Both the position numbers and the translations under genes were made by a program. The notes under the pieces are model-generated. The model saw only the letters and a list, made by a program, of their open reading frames with translations. It had not been told where the DNA came from and did not search any database. 64,000 nucleotides of DNA from assembly GCF_001544375.1 (NCBI RefSeq), contig NZ_BCQJ01000001.1, positions 542,275 to 606,274 on the forward strand, written 5' to 3'. The DNA is from Enterococcus canis NBRC 100695. GTDB lineage: Bacteria > Bacillota > Bacilli > Lactobacillales > Enterococcaceae. The first letter of the stretch is position 1; each line of letters opens with the position of its first letter. Positions 1 to 8,876 of this stretch are shown in pieces.

Positions 1-440
1 AGCACTAGGATAGTACCGAATGGGTTTAGGATTAATACGATACCAAGAATAATCAATAGAATACTGTAGACCATCAAAGCACCGCTGCTATTGCCTAACC
101 GGTTGAATTCACGGGCTTGGCCAAAACTAGTGATACCCTCGATCACCACAAAGATTCCCACAATGAACGGCACAAGACTCACGAAAAACTGGCCAAAGAA
201 CAAAATAATCAACCCCACCACCAAATACATGACACCAGGAGCATAAGAAGTACCCATATCTCGCGTACGCCAGGTTCCTAGAAGACTGATAATGCCCATA
301 AAGAAAAAGTAAGCAGCTAGCAAAATAAAAATCCACCGTAGCGTATCACCCGGATTAATGAAAATTAAAATTCCTAGTAGTAAAAATAAACAAGCTCTAA
401 ACAGCGAGTTTTTCTGATATTGTTGAAAAAATCCCATCAT
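1..440 (-). CDS. DUF308/HdeD-type membrane protein, 3' end outside window
   Basis: The frame is open from the ATG at 440 (AAGGAGGG seven bases upstream) to the left edge, giving about 146 residues without a stop, so the C-terminus lies outside the window. Paired hydrophobic segments with short loops (ACLFLLLGILIF, FFFMGIISLL, YLVVGLIILFFG, FIVGIFVVIEG, SILLIILGIVLILNPF) and the helix-end LNPFG pattern are typical of DUF308 (acid-resistance membrane protein HdeD-like). Its function in Gram-positives is not established. It is divergent from a second protein of the same type at 576 and shares a short AT-rich promoter region with it, which suggests an ancient duplication. Confidence 0.7.
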   Translation of the reverse strand, partial: MMGFFQQYQKNSLFRACLFLLLGILIFINPGDTLRWIFILLAAYFFFMGIISLLGTWRTRDMGTSYAPGVMYLVVGLIILFFGQFFVSLVPFIVGIFVVIEGITSFGQAREFNRLGNSSGALMVYSILLIILGIVLILNPFGTILV

Positions 441-575
441 TATAATTCCCTCCTTTCCTCAATTTTACACAATTTCTTTTTATCGTGCGAACAAAAAGGA
501 TCAATAGTTATCTTTTGACAGTTTTTGAAATAAGGCGCAACATATAATTATAGATAAAAGAAAGGAATGAGTTCT

Positions 576-1091
576 ATGGAGAAAAAATTTGATTGGGGCA
601 GCTTTTTGTTAGGAATCTTATTCATTATTGTTGCGCTGTTTGCCTTTCAAGATCCAGTTGGTGACTTGGCTGCCATTGTCTTGATTTTTGGTTGCTTTGC
701 TATTTTAAAAGGGATTTTCGAGCTGTTCTTACGGAATCGACTGAAAACACTAACAGGTAGCAAAACCTGGATGCTGATTATTGTTGGTATTATTGATATT
801 TTGATTGGGGTCTTCTTACTCTTTAATCTACAAGCAAGTATTTTGGCCTTACCTTATGTCTTTGCTATTTGGTTTATTATTGATTCCGTTTTCGGCTTAT
901 TCACTTTGGATTACGCCCGCGAAGTCAGCAATGGCTACTATTGGTTCACCATCATTGTCAATATTTTAGGAATTTTGCTAGGTATCATGCTCCTGTTCAA
1001 CCCACTATCTTCGGCCTTAACACTCGCCTTTTTAGTTGGTATGTATTTTATGTTCTTCGGAATCATGAATATCGTTTATTCTTTCCGTTAA
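576..1091 (+). CDS. DUF308/HdeD-type membrane protein
   Basis: 171-residue integral membrane protein with six predicted helices in three hairpin-like pairs and the DUF308 style of LFNP endings (LLFNLQAS, LLFNPLSS). An upstream in-frame ATG at 567 directly abuts the AAAGGA motif, so the ATG at 576, nine bases downstream of it, is the likelier start. Its partner at 1-440 has the same architecture and is divergently transcribed. Family function is only loosely linked to stress (HdeD acid resistance in enterobacteria), so no specific role is claimed here. Confidence 0.75.
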   Translation: MEKKFDWGSFLLGILFIIVALFAFQDPVGDLAAIVLIFGCFAILKGIFELFLRNRLKTLTGSKTWMLIIVGIIDILIGVFLLFNLQASILALPYVFAIWFIIDSVFGLFTLDYAREVSNGYYWFTIIVNILGILLGIMLLFNPLSSALTLAFLVGMYFMFFGIMNIVYSFR

Positions 1092-1102
1092 TTTTATTTG
1101 TT

Positions 1103-1129
1103 AAGCCTGCGCATAGCGCAGGCTTTTTT
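1103..1129 (+). terminator. Rho-independent terminator of DUF308 gene
   Basis: Perfect 10-bp stem AAGCCTGCGC / GCGCAGGCTT with an ATA loop followed by T residues, 11 bases after the stop at 1091. Confidence 0.9.
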
Positions 1130-1149
1130 GTTTGCTTAGCAGGACAAAC

Positions 1150-1182
1150 AAAAAGAGTTGCAAGGAAAAAAGCAACCTTTTT
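1150..1182 (+). terminator. Second terminator-like hairpin
   Basis: AAAAAGAGTTGC pairs with GCAACCTTTTT around a purine-rich loop and ends in a T run. It lies just behind the stronger terminator and may act as a backup or serve the opposite strand. The rest of 1183-1321 shows only AT-rich sequence and a weak hairpin (1291-1323) at the end of the rgg-like gene. Confidence 0.5.
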
Positions 1183-1321
1183 GAAAAATCATTTTTACTT
1201 ATTTTAATTTGAAAAAAGCTATAGTTAATTAGGAGACAGATTCCATAGCAAGCATATTTTCTATTACAAATCCCTATTCATTAGCAGACTAAGAAAATAG
1301 TTGCATAGTGAAACAATTTTC

Positions 1322-2185
1322 TTACAGATTTAAGTCAAATACTCTAAGAAAATCCGAGGATTGTACGATTCTATTGATGAGACTATAACTCTGAACGTCA
1401 TTTTGTTTAAATAAGTCAAGGATATTCATCACCTGCTTACGATCCTTTTCAATAAAAGATTTAAAAAAAGTTATATAGAGCTGAGTTGTTAGTGAAATTT
1501 TTAAAGGTTCTAAGGCTGGCAGCAATATTGTATCTAAAAGATAGGCTTTCTTTACATGGTTATTCACAATTAAGAGCTGAATCATATTGACGTACAAGGC
1601 ACCAGCTAACCTATCAAGTAAATCCGGATTAAGCGGCCATAATGTTTTTATATCTGTGATTGCTTTTGACAATAATTGTTCAATTAGTTCCTGATCATCA
1701 AAAAAGATAAAAAAAGTCGTAATAAACAGTTCTAGCTCCAATAATGAAAAACTCTCAATACGGATGAAGTACTCCTTAATCGTGTTTAAAGGACCACGGT
1801 CTATCGTAGGTCTCAATGACCATGCAAGCACATATGCTGTCAAGCTAATTAGTTGGTCTGATCTGGTCTCAGAGTTTTTATTATCCTCATAAATAGCTAA
1901 TAGTTCATCTACTGAATGAAGGTCAAATGCATGGTAATAATTAATCACATCTCTCATCGTGACCCCTTTGTTATCTTTATTTTCTTTGTTATAGATAAAG
2001 AAAAATTCCGCTTCGCTTATATTCAGGTTCTCTAATATACGTTTGAATTTGTAAGCTTCTATAGAATACTTACCTGCTTCAAATTTCGAGTAAAAACTTC
2101 GAGAAGTTATACCAGAATAGACTTCCTTTTGAGTATATTTTTTAGAAATCCTTATTTTTTTGACTAACGGTCCGTATGGTGTCAT
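1322..2185 (-). CDS. Rgg/GadR/MutR-family transcriptional regulator
   Basis: 287 residues, the usual length for Rgg proteins. Residues about 6-60 form an XRE-type helix-turn-helix (KKIRISKKYTQKEVYSGI, then SRSFYSKFEAGKYSIE), with the F-E-x-G-x-x-x-I signature typical of Rgg. The remaining helical part matches the C-terminal repeat domain that binds short peptide pheromones in characterised family members. GGAGG lies eight bases before the ATG. It is divergent from an ABC exporter gene, and a perfect palindrome lies between the two. By family precedent it probably controls that exporter in response to a peptide, but no classical hydrophobic SHP pheromone gene was found next to it. It could instead be a peptide-independent Rgg. 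Confidence 0.85.
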   Translation of the reverse strand: MTPYGPLVKKIRISKKYTQKEVYSGITSRSFYSKFEAGKYSIEAYKFKRILENLNISEAEFFFIYNKENKDNKGVTMRDVINYYHAFDLHSVDELLAIYEDNKNSETRSDQLISLTAYVLAWSLRPTIDRGPLNTIKEYFIRIESFSLLELELFITTFFIFFDDQELIEQLLSKAITDIKTLWPLNPDLLDRLAGALYVNMIQLLIVNNHVKKAYLLDTILLPALEPLKISLTTQLYITFFKSFIEKDRKQVMNILDLFKQNDVQSYSLINRIVQSSDFLRVFDLNL

Positions 2186-2199
2186 CTAATCAGCCTCCC

Positions 2200-2221
2200 A
2201 ACGTGTAGTATACTACACGTT
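2200..2221. promoter_or_regulatory. Perfect 22-bp palindrome, candidate Rgg operator
   Basis: The core ACGTGTAGTATACTACACGT (2201-2220) is its own reverse complement and extends by one A/T pair on each side. It lies 15 bases upstream of the rgg-like start codon and about 65 bases upstream of the divergent ABC gene's leader. A perfect palindrome of this length between a regulator and its divergent neighbour is most simply an operator. Which protein binds it is inferred from position. Confidence 0.65.
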
Positions 2222-2285
2222 TTTATAAAGAAAAATAAACTACGAATGATATAGTAACTTTATTAAATGAAAAGGTGGTGTTCAA

Positions 2286-2321
2286 ATGAACTGGAGGAAT
2301 AGTAATGAAGACGATCTATAA
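2286..2321 (+). CDS. 11-codon leader ORF before ABC transporter
   Basis: ATG at 2286 with AAAGGTGGTG just upstream encodes MNWRNSNEDDL, then TAA at 2319. It overlaps the ABC gene start (2305) by 17 bases in another frame, and the ABC gene's own GGAGG lies inside it. It could be a translational-coupling leader or a small peptide. It is too short and too polar for a typical SHP pheromone. Conservation was not tested. Confidence 0.35.
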   Translation: MNWRNSNEDDL

Positions 2322-3879
2322 ATATTATAAAAGTAACTTTATTACAATGTTATTTTTAACAGGCTTCTTATCTTTTCTTAGAGTCATACCTAGTTATCTT
2401 CTTGCTTTTGCAACAAATGCCATATTTGATAAAAATATTACTAGATTTCTATTTTGGGATATGATTATCCTTACTCTTTGGTTATTTTATGTAATCTGTA
2501 ACTATTTATTTACAATATATCAAGAAAAAGAGCTACAAAAAATCAGTAATTCCCTGAGAACCCGAGAGGCCACTACTATAAAAAAAGCGTCTGTGAAAGA
2601 ATTTAATAAAATCACAGCGGATGGTTATGTGTCGAAGCTTAGTAATGATGTCTTCCAAATTGAGACACAAGGATTGATGAGTCTATACAATCTATTTTCA
2701 AATATCTGGTTGGTTCTATTTTCTATGGCCGCTTTGGCTCTTTTCAATTTATGGTTAGTTGTTTTAGTCACTACCTTAACCGGTTTAATCCTTTATATTC
2801 CAAGAAAATTTGGCAATGTACTCGTTGATCTTGGGCAGCAGTTATCACTTAGCAATGCTCAATTCATTAAACATATTGGAAATATCATAAAAGGTTATAC
2901 AGTTTTTCGATACAATAACAGCCTAGCGCAAATCCCCAAAAAAATAACTGAATACTCTGAAGAACTTGCTAATAATAAAATTACCATTACAAAAACTAAA
3001 GCAAAAATCACAAATTTCATTGCTTTTTCAAGTTTAATGAGTCAAATGATCGTTGATGTCTTAACTGGATTTCTCGCTATTATTGGTCAAACAACTATTG
3101 GCGCTATTAGTTCTAGCGGTAATTTAGCAGCCAATATTTTTAATTCCGTGTCATTACTGGGGCAATCAGTCATGGAGTTAAAATCTGTTGAACCTGTTAT
3201 GGAGAATTTTTTCTCTGAAAAATCTGTAAAGCAACACAATAAAAATAGCCTAAACCATTTCACTGATTCAATACAGATAGAAAATTTATCATTTGGCTAT
3301 AATGAAAATAATCCTATTATAGCAAACTTCAATTTTGATATAAAAAAAGGAGGAAAATATCTCCTCACTGGAGATAGCGGCAGCGGCAAAAGCACCTTAT
3401 TAAAAATTTTAATAGGAGATATTGAAAACTATTCTGGCAAGATTCTAGTAGACGGCCAGGAGTTGAAAGATGTGAATGTTCAGCACATTATTCAGTATAT
3501 CGATCAGGACAATTATTTGTTTAATGATACTTATAAAGAAAATATTTCTCTTGGGAACAAATACACAGACACAGAAATTATCGAAGCGCTAAATAAGGCC
3601 TCAATTGATTTTATCGATGATATCGCAAAATTAGTTAAAAATAATGGTTCTAACCTTTCCGGGGGACAAAAACAACGACTTGCTCTAGCAAGAGCGTTCA
3701 TTAGAAATAAATCAGTCATACTATTTGATGAAGGCACTTCCTCATTAGATAAGAAAAATAGTTTACTCATTGAGAATCTTCTTTTAGAGGACAAAGAGTT
3801 AACTGTTGTAATGGTTACCCACCATCCACTTGAAGAAAATATTAATAAATTTGATCAAGTTGTTTCCATTAAAAAATAG
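2305..3879 (+). CDS. ABC transporter, fused permease and ATPase (exporter type)
   Basis: 524-residue half-transporter. An N-terminal membrane domain of about 290 residues with five or six helices is followed by a nucleotide-binding domain with Walker A GDSGSGKST (near residue 356), the Q-loop region YIDQDNYLFND, signature LSGGQKQRLALARA and Walker B SVILFDEGTSSLD. No C39 peptidase domain is present. Such exporters act as dimers and move peptides, lipids or drugs. The Rgg neighbour makes peptide export or self-protection plausible but unproven. GGAGG lies seven bases before the ATG. Codon use is more AT-rich than in the flanking core genes, hinting that the rgg-ABC pair is accessory. Confidence 0.85.
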   Translation: MKTIYKYYKSNFITMLFLTGFLSFLRVIPSYLLAFATNAIFDKNITRFLFWDMIILTLWLFYVICNYLFTIYQEKELQKISNSLRTREATTIKKASVKEFNKITADGYVSKLSNDVFQIETQGLMSLYNLFSNIWLVLFSMAALALFNLWLVVLVTTLTGLILYIPRKFGNVLVDLGQQLSLSNAQFIKHIGNIIKGYTVFRYNNSLAQIPKKITEYSEELANNKITITKTKAKITNFIAFSSLMSQMIVDVLTGFLAIIGQTTIGAISSSGNLAANIFNSVSLLGQSVMELKSVEPVMENFFSEKSVKQHNKNSLNHFTDSIQIENLSFGYNENNPIIANFNFDIKKGGKYLLTGDSGSGKSTLLKILIGDIENYSGKILVDGQELKDVNVQHIIQYIDQDNYLFNDTYKENISLGNKYTDTEIIEALNKASIDFIDDIAKLVKNNGSNLSGGQKQRLALARAFIRNKSVILFDEGTSSLDKKNSLLIENLLLEDKELTVVMVTHHPLEENINKFDQVVSIKK

Positions 3880-4184
3880 ATTTCATCCAAATTAAATAAA
3901 ATTTGGCAATTCTTTTCTTCAGAATCCAGTTATACACAAGTAGCTCATAAAACCCATTCTCCTTCTACTGGATTTACCAATCGCCACAAGCTTTCTACTC
4001 CTCTACTCTATCAAATATTTCAACCAAAAATGGTCTTAATTCACGAATACGCGTTAGATCATATGGAGTAGCTTCAAGAAAGTTTTAGAAGGAAATTTTA
4101 AAGAGAGAGCCTTCCTAATCAGTTCTTGCTATCAAAGCCTGTAGCGGACTTTTAGCACCTAGTTATTGCCTATGAAGGGTACAA
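3880..4184. other. Intergenic region, no intact gene
   Basis: About 300 bases without a complete gene. An A/T-rich hairpin CCAAATT / AATTTGG (3887-3906) may end the ABC transcript. The reverse strand carries two short coherent reading stretches, listed separately as a possible gene remnant. Confidence 0.5.
3995..4162 (-). pseudogene. Possible remnant of a degraded coding sequence
   Basis: On the reverse strand, 4084-3995 reads as about 29 codons of ordinary-looking protein (EATPYDLTRIRELRPFLVEI, then FDRVEE and a stop) behind an in-frame stop. Further upstream, 4162-4115 reads LGAKSPLQALIARTD before a stop, and the LGxKSPxQ pattern recalls the C-terminal end of IS3-family transposases. The two stretches are out of register and have no start or ribosome binding site, so at best this is decayed sequence. 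It could also be chance. Confidence 0.2.
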
Positions 4185-4218
4185 AAAAGCTCTGAGGATA
4201 TTCGTCCTCAGAGCTTTT
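4185..4218. terminator. Bidirectional terminator
   Basis: The 14-bp stem AAAAGCTCTGAGGA / TCCTCAGAGCTTTT with loop TATTCG has A and T tracts on both sides. It serves the pyruvate oxidase gene on the reverse strand and anything reading through from the ABC transporter. Confidence 0.9.
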
Positions 4219-4223
4219 CATGC

Positions 4224-5948
4224 TTAAGCTTTTAATAATTCATTCAAAGTTGGCATGTTTTCAACATGGTATTTTTCTTTGAAGGCTTGGATTTGTTCGG
4301 CGCTGAATTTATCTGGATCTAATTCCAATTCTTCAACTGGGATTGGTCGTTCATTGACGATCTTCACATCAATTACCACTGGTCGTTTGCTGTTCTTAGC
4401 TGCATCAAAGGCTGCTGGCAATTGGTCAGGATGAGTGATGGTAAAGCCATCGGCACCTAACGCTTCCCCAGCTTTCCCAAAGTCAGCACCTTCCAAGAAG
4501 ACGCCAAATTTCTTTTGTTCTGTATCTTCTTGTTCAGCTTCAATGAAACCAAAGGAATCGTTACTGAAGACGACATTGATAATTGGCATTTCGTATTTCA
4601 CTTGAGTAATAATGTCTTGCATCACCATGGCAAAACCACCATCACCACTTAAGGTAAAGACTTGACGATCAGGATAGCTCAATTGTGCGGCAATCCCACC
4701 TGGTACGCCATTGCCCATCGTTGCAAACCAGCCAGAAGTTGTGAAGAGTTGATCACCATTCATATCAAGGTTACGAATAGCATGAACAGTTGTATTACCA
4801 ACATCTGTTACGAAAATCGCATCGTCTGTGGCAATCCGGCGAATTTCCTTAAAGACTGCTTCAGGACGAACTGGTTCAGCCGTTGATTCAGCTAATTTAG
4901 CTAAGTAAGCGTGCCAGTTTTTCAGATTTTCACGGTTAGCATTCAACCATTTATCTACCGGACGAGCTTCGCCAAGTTCCACCAAGCGCGCTAAAGCAGC
5001 TTTGGCATCCCCTAAAATAGCAACGTCTGTTTTATGACGGCGACCGAATTTTGTTGCATCAATATCAATTTGGATAAATTTCGCATCTGGGTTAAAGAAG
5101 TAAGCGGCAAATGGAAAATCACTACCAGTAAAGACAATCAAATCTGCCACTGCTAAAGCTTCATTGGCTGGTTTTGTCGCAACCCGTGCTGCAAAACCTA
5201 AGAAGTTTTCGTAGCTATCAGGTACGATACCTTTTGCCAAAACTGCTGCGGCTACTGGCATTGAGAAGTGTTCAGAAAAGGCTTTGATTTGTTCAAACCC
5301 GCCGCGGGTCCCTTGACCTACATACAAAACAGGTTGTTTAGCTGCTGCAATCAGTGGTACAGCTGCTTCTAAGTCTGTTTCAGCTGGCATGATGACGCCA
5401 GTACGATGATTTGGAGCCGTTGATAAATAATTGTCTTCAATTTCGGCGAAACCAAAGTCTACTGGAATCGTGACCACGGCCACGCCTTTGTTTTCGTAGG
5501 CAGCTTTGACTGCTTCGTCTACTACGTGAGGAAGACTTTCAGGGGTCATGACTGTCCGGTTGTATACACTAACATCTGCAAACATTGGATTTTCGTTCAA
5601 TTCTTGGAAGCTATTGTAGTTCATGGCACTTGAGGCTACTTGACCTAGTAAAGCTACCACTGGTACATGGTCCATTTGCGCATCATACAAACCATTGATT
5701 AAGTGGGTTGCACCTGGCCCAGCTGAACCAAAAGCTACGCCAACTTTCCCTGTCAATTTGGCATCTGCTGCCGCTGCTAAAGCGCCGACTTCTTCATGTC
5801 GGACTTGAATATATTTAATTTGACCGCGTTCTTTGTAAAGCGCATCCATAGTGGAGTTGAATGATCCTCCAGGAATACCATAGATATGATCAACGCCCCA
5901 GCTTTCTAATACTTTGATCATTGCGACCCCAGCTGTTGTTTTTACCAT
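4224..5948 (-). CDS. spxB: Pyruvate oxidase (TPP- and FAD-dependent)
   Basis: 574 residues, close to streptococcal SpxB and lactobacillar Pox. These enzymes convert pyruvate, phosphate and O2 to acetyl phosphate, CO2 and H2O2 in the cytoplasm. The N-terminal PYR domain has GIPGGSFNSTMDAL and the catalytic Glu in VRHEEVGALAAAADAKLTG. The central FAD domain is intact. The C-terminal TPP domain carries GDGGFAMVMQD (about residue 433) with the Mg-binding Asn in the following FSNDSFGF. GGAG lies eight bases before the ATG. The gene is monocistronic, with its own promoter and terminator. Other members of the ALS-like superfamily are possible, but the SpxB-type N-terminus makes pyruvate oxidase most likely. 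It gives an aerobic route to ATP via acetyl phosphate. Confidence 0.9.
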   Translation of the reverse strand: MVKTTAGVAMIKVLESWGVDHIYGIPGGSFNSTMDALYKERGQIKYIQVRHEEVGALAAAADAKLTGKVGVAFGSAGPGATHLINGLYDAQMDHVPVVALLGQVASSAMNYNSFQELNENPMFADVSVYNRTVMTPESLPHVVDEAVKAAYENKGVAVVTIPVDFGFAEIEDNYLSTAPNHRTGVIMPAETDLEAAVPLIAAAKQPVLYVGQGTRGGFEQIKAFSEHFSMPVAAAVLAKGIVPDSYENFLGFAARVATKPANEALAVADLIVFTGSDFPFAAYFFNPDAKFIQIDIDATKFGRRHKTDVAILGDAKAALARLVELGEARPVDKWLNANRENLKNWHAYLAKLAESTAEPVRPEAVFKEIRRIATDDAIFVTDVGNTTVHAIRNLDMNGDQLFTTSGWFATMGNGVPGGIAAQLSYPDRQVFTLSGDGGFAMVMQDIITQVKYEMPIINVVFSNDSFGFIEAEQEDTEQKKFGVFLEGADFGKAGEALGADGFTITHPDQLPAAFDAAKNSKRPVVIDVKIVNERPIPVEELELDPDKFSAEQIQAFKEKYHVENMPTLNELLKA

Positions 5949-5974
5949 GTTTCTTCACTCCAATTCATTCGATT

Positions 5975-6036
5975 CGACAAATTTTTTCTGTCGTATTTAC
6001 AAATGTAATTATACTCCTCAATAAAAAATAACCCAA
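5975..6036 (-). promoter_or_regulatory. Pyruvate oxidase promoter and leader inverted repeat
   Basis: On the reverse strand TTGGGT (6031-6036) and TATAAT (6008-6013) are spaced by 17 bases. Downstream, within the leader, CGACA (5989-5993) and TGTCG (5975-5979) form an inverted repeat that could be a regulator site or a small hairpin. No clear cre box was found. Confidence 0.65.
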
Positions 6037-6116
6037 ATAAAGCGTCTTTTGGCAGCTGAAATGGTACTCAAACCCAAAATATGCTACTCTAAACTAAAGA
6101 AGGGAGGAATTAAACA

Positions 6117-6932
6117 TTGGAAGTATTTCTTACTTGGCCGGCTTGGCTGCAAGCGTTGGCAGGTACGGCCTTTACTTACGGAATGACGGCTTTAGGAGCG
6201 GGGCTGGTCTTTTTCTTCAAGGAGATCAAACGCGATGTCTTGAACCTGATGTTAGGCTTTGCCTCTGGTGTCATGATTGCCGCAAGTTTCTGGTCGCTGT
6301 TAGCCCCGGCGATTGAACAGGCCGAAATGAATGGTGACATTGCCTGGTTAACCGTTAGTATTGGCTTTGGCTTAGGTGGCGTCTTCTTATATATTGCCGA
6401 CAAAACCATTCCCCATATGCACTTTGGTCCTAATCATGAAACAGAAGGGATTCCGACGCATTTAAAGCGGACGATTTTATTGGTCTTTTCCATTACTCTA
6501 CATAATATCCCAGAGGGTTTAGCTGTTGGGGTGGCCTTTGGTGGTGCCATGCAGATGGACAATCCTGTGGCTGGTGTGTTAGCGGCTGTTTCCGTAGCAC
6601 TGGGGATTGGTATCCAAAATTTCCCCGAAGGCGCGGCCGTCTCGATTCCCTTACGACAAGAAGGCTTGAGTCGTTGGAAGGCATTTCTTTACGGTCAAGC
6701 TTCGGGGATTGTGGAACCTATCGCCGGCGTCTTAGGCGCTCTGTTAGTTTCTAAAGTCACAACACTACTCCCCTATGCACTTGCGTTTGCAGCAGGTGCT
6801 ATGATTTACGTCGTGGTGGAAGAACTGATTCCTGAGGCCCAGCAGACCACTAGCAGTAAGCGTCATTTCGCTGTTTTTGGTGTGATGGCTGGTTTTATCA
6901 TTATGATGATCCTTGATGTGGCGTTAGGTTAA
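6117..6932 (+). CDS. zupT: ZIP-family divalent metal transporter (ZupT-like)
   Basis: 271 residues with about eight membrane helices. The two metal-site helices carry HNIPEG (about residue 128) and QNFPEG (about residue 166), the signature of the ZupT/GufA branch, which imports zinc and other divalent metals. A histidine-containing stretch (PHMHFGPNHE) lies in the cytoplasmic loop before them. The start is TTG, nine bases after GGGAGG, with no closer ATG in frame. The gene is monocistronic and shares a terminator with glmS. The substrate cannot be fixed from sequence. Confidence 0.88.
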   Translation: MEVFLTWPAWLQALAGTAFTYGMTALGAGLVFFFKEIKRDVLNLMLGFASGVMIAASFWSLLAPAIEQAEMNGDIAWLTVSIGFGLGGVFLYIADKTIPHMHFGPNHETEGIPTHLKRTILLVFSITLHNIPEGLAVGVAFGGAMQMDNPVAGVLAAVSVALGIGIQNFPEGAAVSIPLRQEGLSRWKAFLYGQASGIVEPIAGVLGALLVSKVTTLLPYALAFAAGAMIYVVVEELIPEAQQTTSSKRHFAVFGVMAGFIIMMILDVALG

Positions 6933-6950
6933 ATTTAAATTGCACTCATA

Positions 6951-6992
6951 AAAAGAAGCAGATCTTTACCGCGAGGGTAACGATCTGCTTCT
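6951..6992. terminator. Bidirectional terminator between zupT and glmS
   Basis: GAAGCAGATC (6955-6964) pairs with GATCTGCTTC (6982-6991), extended by TTACC/GGTAA around a GCGA loop, with A-rich and T-rich flanks. Confidence 0.85.
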
Positions 6993-6996
6993 GCTA

Positions 6997-8805
6997 TTAT
7001 TCGACTGTTACGCTTTTCGCTAGGTTACGTGGTTTGTCCACATCATAACCTCGTTGAATCGTTGCGTAGTAGGCAATCAATTGTGTTGGTACTACGCTGA
7101 TTAAAGCCGTTAATAATGGATGGACCGTTGGTAATACAAAATCGTCACTCGCTTTGGCGACATTTTCCGTACTAATAACATAAGTATGGGCGCCGCGACT
7201 TTCAACTTCCTTTAAATTACCTCGGGTATGTCCCGCCGTCACGTCATCGGTGATAATACCAATGACTGGCGTACCCTCTTCAATCAAAGCAATCGTCCCA
7301 TGTTTCAGTTCACCAGCAGCAAAGCCTTCTGCTTGAATATAAGAAATCTCTTTCAACTTCAAAGCTGCTTCTAGAGAGACGTAGTAGTCGACTCCTCGCC
7401 CAATATAAAAGGCATTGCGGGTTTCTGGCAAGTAATCCGCCACCATTTCTTCAAAGACATGCTTTTCTGAAACAACACTAGACATAATGGCTGCAACGAC
7501 ACCTAGTTCATGGACTGCATCAAATTCAGCAGCTGCCGCTAATCCTTTGGCATCTCCCACGGCTTTTGCTAAAACAGCCATTAAAGCAATTTGCGCTGTA
7601 TAGGCTTTAGTTGAAGCTACCGCGATTTCTGGACCAGCATGTAATAACAAGGTGAATTGAGCTTCCCGAGATAAGGTTGACCCTGCTACGTTCGTTAAGG
7701 TTAGTGAAGGATGACCTAATTCATTCATTTTCACCAAGACTTGACGACTGTCCGCTGTTTCTCCTGACTGACTCAAGAAGATAAAGAACGGTTTTGCCGA
7801 AAGCAATGGTGTATGGTAGCCGAACTCGCTAGATAAATGAACTTCTACTGGAATCCCAGCTAGTTCTTCTAACGCTGCTTTGCCGACCCAGCCAGCGTTA
7901 TAACTGGTGCCACAAGCCACCACATAAATCCGGTCGCTTTGCTTCATCGTTTCAACGATTTCTGGGTCAATCACCGTTTCACCCGTCATTTTGGTGTACT
8001 CTTGAATAATACGACGCATCACAGTTGGTTGATCATCGATTTCTTTCAACATATAAAATGGATAGGTTCCCTTTTCGATATCTGCCAAGTCTAATTGTGC
8101 TTCATAAGACTCGCGGTAGACTAGGTTCCCCTTTTGGTCTTCAATCGTGATACCCTCTGCAGTGACTAACACCGTTTCACCATCGTTGATTTCAACGAAG
8201 CGGTTTGTTTCCTGTAACATCGCCATTGCATCGCTACAAATCACGTTAAAGTCTTCCCCTAAACCAATCAATAAGGGGCTTTTATTTTTGGCTACGTAAA
8301 TGACTTCTGGATTCTCTTGATCAATCAAGGCAAAGGCGTATGAACCTTTAATCAACTCCAAGGCTTTTTTGAAAGCTGCTTTGGTGGTCATGCCTTCGTT
8401 AGCAAAATGCGCCATCAAATGAACGGCGATCTCTGTATCTGTTTCGCCAATCATGACATCTTTTTGAAGAAATTCCTGTTTTAATTCTTCAAAGTTTTCA
8501 ATGACACCATTGTGTACTAAGACAAAACGACCGTTGGCTGCCGTATGTGGATGCGCATTACGAACACTTGGCTCGCCATGCGTCGCCCAACGTGTGTGTC
8601 CAATACCGACAGACCCGGTTACTTCCGAACCAATCTTCGCTTGCAAATCTTTGATACGACCTTGTGATTTCACTAAATGCGGTTCTCCCTTGCCAGTAAC
8701 GAAAATACCAGCTGAATCATAACCACGATATTCTAACTTTTCCAAACCATTTACTAAAACAGTTGCTGCGTCATTTTTTCCAATTACTCCTACGATTCCA
8801 CACAT
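6997..8805 (-). CDS. glmS: Glutamine--fructose-6-phosphate aminotransferase (isomerizing)
   Basis: GlmS makes glucosamine-6-phosphate from fructose-6-phosphate and glutamine, the first step to UDP-GlcNAc for peptidoglycan. The ATG at 8805 gives MCGIVGVIG, placing the catalytic Cys directly after Met as the family requires. The upstream in-frame TTG at 8814 is too close to the AGGA motif. At 602 residues it has the normal length: an N-terminal Ntn glutaminase domain ([17 protein letters not shown]) and two SIS sugar-phosphate domains ([20 protein letters not shown]), ending in the family's KSVTVE tail. The leader holds a glmS ribozyme, so feedback by glucosamine-6-phosphate at the mRNA level is expected. 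GlmM, the next enzyme, is encoded just upstream. Confidence 0.97.
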   Translation of the reverse strand: MCGIVGVIGKNDAATVLVNGLEKLEYRGYDSAGIFVTGKGEPHLVKSQGRIKDLQAKIGSEVTGSVGIGHTRWATHGEPSVRNAHPHTAANGRFVLVHNGVIENFEELKQEFLQKDVMIGETDTEIAVHLMAHFANEGMTTKAAFKKALELIKGSYAFALIDQENPEVIYVAKNKSPLLIGLGEDFNVICSDAMAMLQETNRFVEINDGETVLVTAEGITIEDQKGNLVYRESYEAQLDLADIEKGTYPFYMLKEIDDQPTVMRRIIQEYTKMTGETVIDPEIVETMKQSDRIYVVACGTSYNAGWVGKAALEELAGIPVEVHLSSEFGYHTPLLSAKPFFIFLSQSGETADSRQVLVKMNELGHPSLTLTNVAGSTLSREAQFTLLLHAGPEIAVASTKAYTAQIALMAVLAKAVGDAKGLAAAAEFDAVHELGVVAAIMSSVVSEKHVFEEMVADYLPETRNAFYIGRGVDYYVSLEAALKLKEISYIQAEGFAAGELKHGTIALIEEGTPVIGIITDDVTAGHTRGNLKEVESRGAHTYVISTENVAKASDDFVLPTVHPLLTALISVVPTQLIAYYATIQRGYDVDKPRNLAKSVTVE

Positions 8806-8876
8806 AATGTCCAAATTCCTACTTTCTGCTCATTATATGTTTCTGTCTGCGTAGCCAAAAGTTTGTTATCATTTTA

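Noticed and set aside
127-336. Reverse-strand ORF of 69 codons inside the left-edge gene
   Set aside because: It is a frame shadow of the DUF308 gene running from 440 to the window edge; the longer frame has the ribosome binding site and membrane pattern.
2286-2321. SHP-type pheromone gene for the Rgg regulator
   Set aside because: The 11-residue product is short, polar and acidic, unlike the hydrophobic SHP precursors. It is kept only as a possible leader peptide.
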